Below are positions 21,262 through 24,824 of a stretch of DNA of 24,824 nt, in pieces. Numbering within the stretch: position 1 is the first letter of the stretch; each line of letters starts with the position of its first letter. The position numbers and the translations under genes are program-made. The notes beneath the pieces are model-generated. The model saw nothing but the letters and a program-made list of their open reading frames with translations. It was not told where the DNA came from and made no database searches. This stretch comes from a virus: IMG/VR virus record IMGVR_UViG_3300047546_000312, positions 1 to 24,824 of that record; one strand, given 5' to 3'.

Positions 21262-24042
21262 ATGGCTAGTTTTAATCCAGAAACGCAAGACGTCGGTACC
21301 CAGCATTACATTGGCTACAGCCAACGTGCTAGGGGTGAAAACATTTGGGGTACTTTGTTTGAAGGTGTCGTGAATACTGCTGACGCGGTTGTTGGTGGTA
21401 TGGCTGAAAAAGAGTCTAAGGACGCGGTCAATAAGATTTCCAACGACTACTTTGGTACAAAGGATTTCTCAGACAAGTTTCTGAGCAAGCCACCTCAGGT
21501 AGCTGACAATGACGCTGCGGCTAAGGACACAACGACTGCAACTGACGCAAATGTTCCTAATCCAGTGAAGGATGGTGTTAGCCGTATTGATACGCTCACG
21601 CAGGCTAAAGACGCAGGAAAGCTTTCTGAAAAGAACTTTGCTGGTCAGTTGGATGCTACAATTCGTGAGATCAAGGCTAAGTACCCTGGCTACGAAGATT
21701 ACATTGACAAGGCTGTGTCTCGTGCGTTGAACCAGCCTACGGCCAATATGCTTCGCAATGCCATCATTGATGATTGGAACCGTAAAGCTTCAGCTGCTTC
21801 AGATGAGGTCAAAGCTAACCGCAGATTTGCTGATGACGCTCTTAGTAATGGTTACATTTCTGCAGACACCTACAAAAAGATTTATGCAGGTGAAATGAAT
21901 GCTGACGAAATTCTTGAGGTTAAGGCCAAGGCTGGAACTCTTGCAGCCAAGGATGCGAAGACTCAAAGTGAAATTCGAAATGCAGACTTAATAAGTAAAA
22001 ACAGGGCAAATGGTCAAGCTACTGTTGAGCAAGAGCAAAACGCTCAAGCCGATGCTACATCTGCTAGTGTTGATCAATTGTTTAGCAACACTTACTACAA
22101 GCTTGCTGGTGACACTGGTAAAGACTGGGAAAACTTTCAAGCTAAAATCAAAAAGTATCAGAGCGCGGATAGCGCAGGTGGTACGGCAATTGATCCTACT
22201 GAAATGCAAGATCTTATCAATACAACCCAGACTATTGATGCTACTATGCGTAAAACTTACGCTAATATGATTGGACGTATAACGGATAGTGGTAAAACCG
22301 TTCGAGAAGTTATTGGAACGGATCGTGCTAAAAAGATTGACGATTTGTTTGAAGCTCGCATGGAGCCCATCAAAAAGATTATGAATGGTGACAAGGACGC
22401 TCTGTCGTACCTTAACTGGAATATGCTTCTTCAAAAGGCAGACGACAGTTCTCGTATGAGTCGTATTCTTCAGACCAACATTGGCCAGATCAACGCTAAC
22501 GTTGGTGCGCTTTCTAAACTGAGCAATGGTGCTTTGAATCCAATCTTGCTAACAGCCGCAGGTAACGAAATGGCTGATGGCGGTCGGTCAAGCATGAAAG
22601 ACGCTCAAGACGCTATTGTTCTTGGTGCTGTGTCTCAAGGAATTGTTGAAGGCAAACAAGTAGGTGCTCAGGTTGATGACGCTAAAAAATCAACTGATCC
22701 CAAGACAGCCGCTGCTATTACCTCGGACATCATTGACAAGAACACCAAGATTATTCTTGCGCCTACCGTAGATGACGAAACAAAGGCTAAATCTTTTAAG
22801 TCAATGTACGATCCGTCGTTGTTGAGCAAGATGAACCCACAGTCTGCTCAGATGGTGTACCGTAAGCTTGTCAATCCAACAATGGCTAAGACCATTGCAA
22901 AGCTTGCCGAAAGCGATCCTGCTATTGCTGAACAGTATCAGCAGTTCATCATGACTCAAGGCAAAGCCCTTCGCAGTGAGACTGAAGCAGACGTACAAGA
23001 AGCAATTACGTTCTTTGACAAGGGTAACATTGTTGTCGACAAGGATGGCAGCTTCCACGTCCGTCTTGATCCCAAGGCGTTCAAGGATCCTGAGGCGGCT
23101 CTTGAGTTCCTTCGTGGTGGTGGGCAGGTTGTTGCTGGCAAGGGTGGTGCTATTCGTTCAATGAGTGCGGAAGACCGTAAGCAGCTCGATCTCTACCGTT
23201 CTGCTCAAAAGGCAGCTGGTGAGATGAACTTGTACCTTGACGGTATCCGTGTGTGGATGGATGCTCGTGGGGTAAAGGACGAACAGGCTCGTGCTGCTAC
23301 GCTTCAGCAAGCCATTGGTAACATCAACTTCAACGCTCCTAAGCAAGACACTTGGATCAAGGGTTTCAATAAGGCGTTGGATAACTTCTTCACAATTAAC
23401 CGTGACACCAGCGACACAGGCATAGGTAAGTACACGCTTCCTGATATTGGCCTTCGCATTGGTAAGCCTGGTGAACCGGCTCTTACCTTTGCTGCACGGC
23501 CAGCAGGTCCGACACCTGATGAAATTCGTGCTAAAAACCGTCAGGCTGAACTTGAAAAGAATGCTGATGCCCTAAAGGATTTCAAACTCAGCAACACTTT
23601 TGAGCCTGGCACTGAGACCCCTGTAAAACGGTCAACCCTTATGACACGGCTTGTAGAGGAGCAGGGACTTCCTCCTGTGGCTGCAGCGGGTGTTGTCGGT
23701 AACCTGATGCACGAGTCTGGCCTTAAGCCTGGAGCTGTTGGTGACAGTGGCTCATCCATTGGCTGGGCACAGTGGCACGCAGACCGTAAAGATGACTTCA
23801 AGGTGTGGGCTAAGTCCAACGGTTTGGATCCCAATACCGATGAGACCAACTACGCTTACCTCATCCATGACCTAGAAACAAACTACCCTGAGGTCTTGGC
23901 AAAGTTGAAGAAAGCCAAGAGCCACGAGGAAGCTTCGGACATCTTCATGGAAGAGTACGAGCGTCCTGGAATCAAAGCTCGTAGTTCCCGTATTGGCAAC
24001 GCCAAGTCGGCACTGGACGCCTACCAGGGTGCCTCTCAGTAA
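21262..24042 (+). CDS. Virion ejection protein with C-terminal phage tail lysozyme
   Basis: A 926-aa protein. The first 780 residues are helical and Ala/Lys/Asp-rich; the start (QDVGTQHYIGYSQRARGENIWGTLFEGVVNTADAV) resembles internal virion proteins of podoviruses. Residues about 787-925 form a phage tail lysozyme-type domain: VAAAGVVGNLMHESGL with likely catalytic E818, then GDSGSSIGWAQWHADR, and a final helix pair. It should cut glycan strands during DNA entry. In T7 the transglycosylase is at the N-terminus of gp16; here it closes the last protein of the module. Bases 21950-22330 are more AT-rich than neighbouring parts. Only a weak site precedes ATG 21262, five bases after the preceding stop. 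A strong terminator follows. Confidence 0.88.
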   Translation: MASFNPETQDVGTQHYIGYSQRARGENIWGTLFEGVVNTADAVVGGMAEKESKDAVNKISNDYFGTKDFSDKFLSKPPQVADNDAAAKDTTTATDANVPNPVKDGVSRIDTLTQAKDAGKLSEKNFAGQLDATIREIKAKYPGYEDYIDKAVSRALNQPTANMLRNAIIDDWNRKASAASDEVKANRRFADDALSNGYISADTYKKIYAGEMNADEILEVKAKAGTLAAKDAKTQSEIRNADLISKNRANGQATVEQEQNAQADATSASVDQLFSNTYYKLAGDTGKDWENFQAKIKKYQSADSAGGTAIDPTEMQDLINTTQTIDATMRKTYANMIGRITDSGKTVREVIGTDRAKKIDDLFEARMEPIKKIMNGDKDALSYLNWNMLLQKADDSSRMSRILQTNIGQINANVGALSKLSNGALNPILLTAAGNEMADGGRSSMKDAQDAIVLGAVSQGIVEGKQVGAQVDDAKKSTDPKTAAAITSDIIDKNTKIILAPTVDDETKAKSFKSMYDPSLLSKMNPQSAQMVYRKLVNPTMAKTIAKLAESDPAIAEQYQQFIMTQGKALRSETEADVQEAITFFDKGNIVVDKDGSFHVRLDPKAFKDPEAALEFLRGGGQVVAGKGGAIRSMSAEDRKQLDLYRSAQKAAGEMNLYLDGIRVWMDARGVKDEQARAATLQQAIGNINFNAPKQDTWIKGFNKALDNFFTINRDTSDTGIGKYTLPDIGLRIGKPGEPALTFAARPAGPTPDEIRAKNRQAELEKNADALKDFKLSNTFEPGTETPVKRSTLMTRLVEEQGLPPVAAAGVVGNLMHESGLKPGAVGDSGSSIGWAQWHADRKDDFKVWAKSNGLDPNTDETNYAYLIHDLETNYPEVLAKLKKAKSHEEASDIFMEEYERPGIKARSSRIGNAKSALDAYQGASQ

Positions 24043-24062
24043 AAGAGGTGCATAACAAAAAG

Positions 24063-24095
24063 AAACCCCCGGCTCATCACCGGGGGTTTTTCTTT
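24063..24095. terminator. Bidirectional intrinsic terminator
   Basis: A perfect 10-bp stem (AAACCCCCGG at 24063-24072, CCGGGGGTTT at 24080-24089) with a 7-base loop CTCATCA is followed by TTCTTT. Upstream, the run AAAAAGAAA gives a T-run on the other strand. It lies between the convergent + strand late genes and the minus-strand trio, and should stop transcription from both sides. Confidence 0.92.
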
Positions 24096-24097
24096 GG

Positions 24098-24316
24098 TCA
24101 GTCCTGAGATATCTCTAGTAAGAACTGTTGAGCTAACTCGAGGTTGAAGTAGTTCGTAGACACCTCTGAATGGTTGGAGGCTACGTACAACTCCCCTGTG
24201 TCCTTCATGACACCAACAATGATGACTTGTTCCAGCTTCTCTTTGGCGGATTCAAGTACCTTGTCAGGGGGAATGTCCAATATAGTCAAACCAGTAAAGT
24301 TGACGACGTTGGTCAC
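24098..24316 (-). CDS. Small conserved phage protein (72 aa)
   Basis: A 72-aa protein with GLTILDIPPDKVLESAKEKLEQVIIVGV followed by TGELYVASNHSE and a helical end. I recall this layout from short conserved proteins in many aquatic phages; no function is known. The start is GTG at 24316, overlapping the stop of the gene before it by four bases (GTGA), with AAGGA upstream. It is the last gene before the terminator on this strand. Confidence 0.78.
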   Translation of the reverse strand: MTNVVNFTGLTILDIPPDKVLESAKEKLEQVIIVGVMKDTGELYVASNHSEVSTNYFNLELAQQFLLEISQD

Positions 24317-24642
24317 TTCTTTTTGTCCTTGGCATTGTGGTATCGCTCGAGGAGACGCTTGCCCTTGCTGACGGCACTGGCCTTGTCACCACTGTGGCCC
24401 CACGCTTCAAGAGAAAGCTTCAGTCGCGTCTTTTCGCCATCCTTGTAAAGTGGTCCAGCAGCTGATCCCATCCTGACGAGAAACGAACCCTTACGTTTCA
24501 TCTCCTCCGGACCGCTCGGTGTTCCCTTCACTGGCGCCTTCAGGTTCGAGCCCTGTGCCTTCGCTGACGCTCTGCCCTTTGCGTTCAATCCACCCTTCGG
24601 ATTCTGTCCCTCTTTCCGTTGCCATGCTGGTGTCTTCGGCAT
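24313..24642 (-). CDS. DUF6321-like phage protein (109 aa)
   Basis: A basic 109-aa protein. The N-terminus TPAWQRKEGQNPKGGLNAKGRAS and the later RKGSFLVRMGSAAGP, TRLKLSLEAWG follow the DUF6321 pattern, a family known only from phages and with no assigned role. I took ATG 24642 with AAAGGA six bases upstream; the longer frame from 24765 begins with a sequence unlike the family and overlaps the neighbouring gene. Its first 152 bases overlap the end of the upstream minus-strand gene in another frame. The Lys-rich ends suggest nucleic acid contact, which is inference. Confidence 0.78.
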   Translation of the reverse strand: MPKTPAWQRKEGQNPKGGLNAKGRASAKAQGSNLKAPVKGTPSGPEEMKRKGSFLVRMGSAAGPLYKDGEKTRLKLSLEAWGHSGDKASAVSKGKRLLERYHNAKDKKK

Positions 24643-24824
24643 CTTCAATCCTTTCGATTCTAAAGCCTTTGAGTATGAGATAATTAAATGCACCTTCGAG
24701 ACCCTTGGCCATGGTCTCTGCGGCCTGCTCGACAAGGATCTTCTTGTCATTCTTTGCCTGTGCAATGGTCACCGTACCCTTGGTGACTGCACTGTTGATC
24801 TGGCCTTCGATGGTTGCCAGGAGC
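24491..24824 (-). CDS. Partial gene, unknown, cut by the window end
   Basis: The frame is open from the right edge to the TAA at 24491-24493 and reads as ordinary protein over its first part (TIEGQINSAVTKGTVTIAQAKNDKKILVEQAA, then a helical segment with FNYLILKGFRIERIED). A GTG at 24772 with AAGGG upstream could be an internal or true start giving 93 aa. The last 50 residues are Glu/Gly/Ser/Thr-rich and low in complexity and lie over the DUF6321-like gene in another frame. They are probably an overprinted tail, not a conserved domain. Function unknown. Confidence 0.5.
   Translation of the reverse strand, partial: LLATIEGQINSAVTKGTVTIAQAKNDKKILVEQAAETMAKGLEGAFNYLILKGFRIERIEDAEDTSMATERGTESEGWIERKGQSVSEGTGLEPEGASEGNTERSGGDET

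Noticed and set aside
24643-24765. N-terminal extension of the DUF6321-like frame.
   Set aside because: The added residues are unlike the family and overlap the neighbouring gene, while ATG 24642 has AAAGGA upstream.
1-24824. CRISPR arrays, tRNA or rRNA genes, insertion sequences, integrase and attachment sites.
   Set aside because: None found by eye: no regularly spaced repeats, no cloverleaf-like segments, no transposase or recombinase, and no long direct repeats at the edges.

Overview
The window is the late (packaging, head, tail, lysis, ejection) half of a double-stranded DNA bacteriophage of podovirus type. It is not a bacterial chromosome region. The evidence is a run of T7-like genes in nearly T7 order: portal, scaffold, major capsid protein, then tail tubular protein A (gp11-like), tail tubular protein B (gp12-like), an acetyltransferase in the gp13 position, a gp14-like core protein and two very large ejection proteins. 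The host cannot be named. Endolysin, a GTA-type holin and virion lysozyme suggest a Gram-negative host. Base composition is close to even, with some AT-richer patches.

Layout. Positions 1-293 hold no convincing gene but are rich in control-like sequence: a near-consensus sigma70 promoter with extended -10 (132-160), two related 13-bp palindromes, and short tandem repeats built on CTTAAGG/CCTAAGG. From 294 to 24042 every gene is on the + strand and tightly packed, many with 1-10 base overlaps. The order is: small terminase, three tiny very basic proteins (one of only 44 aa at 1198-1332), large terminase, portal, an 85-aa protein, scaffold, major capsid protein and a second capsid-associated protein. 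A hairpin at 7415-7440 then separates the head genes from the tail-fibre block. That block contains a collagen-like tail fibre with HxH motifs, a fibre-assembly chaperone-like gene and a small Dps-like ferritin-fold protein. Next comes a lysis cassette (CHAP-type endolysin, 3-TM holin, small exported protein, XhlA-like membrane protein), then the tail tube genes, the acetyltransferase and the ejection proteins.

The ejection module ends with a 1805-aa protein carrying an HExxH zincin-like motif inside an AT-rich segment, and a 926-aa protein with a C-terminal phage-tail-lysozyme domain. A strong hairpin with T-runs on both sides (24063-24095) closes the cluster. It also serves three overlapping minus-strand genes (24098 to the window end), one of them DUF6321-like and the outermost cut by the window edge.

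How it works together. Terminase and portal load DNA into a scaffold-built HK97-fold shell. The tubular proteins and fibre form the short tail, and the core and ejection proteins cross the envelope and open the peptidoglycan. Holin and endolysin release progeny. The least expected items are the Dps-like gene with a full ferroxidase ligand set, the zincin-like insert in the giant ejection protein, the lysozyme at the C-terminus of the last ejection protein, the basic mini-gene trio before the large terminase, and the repeat- and palindrome-rich control region at the left edge.
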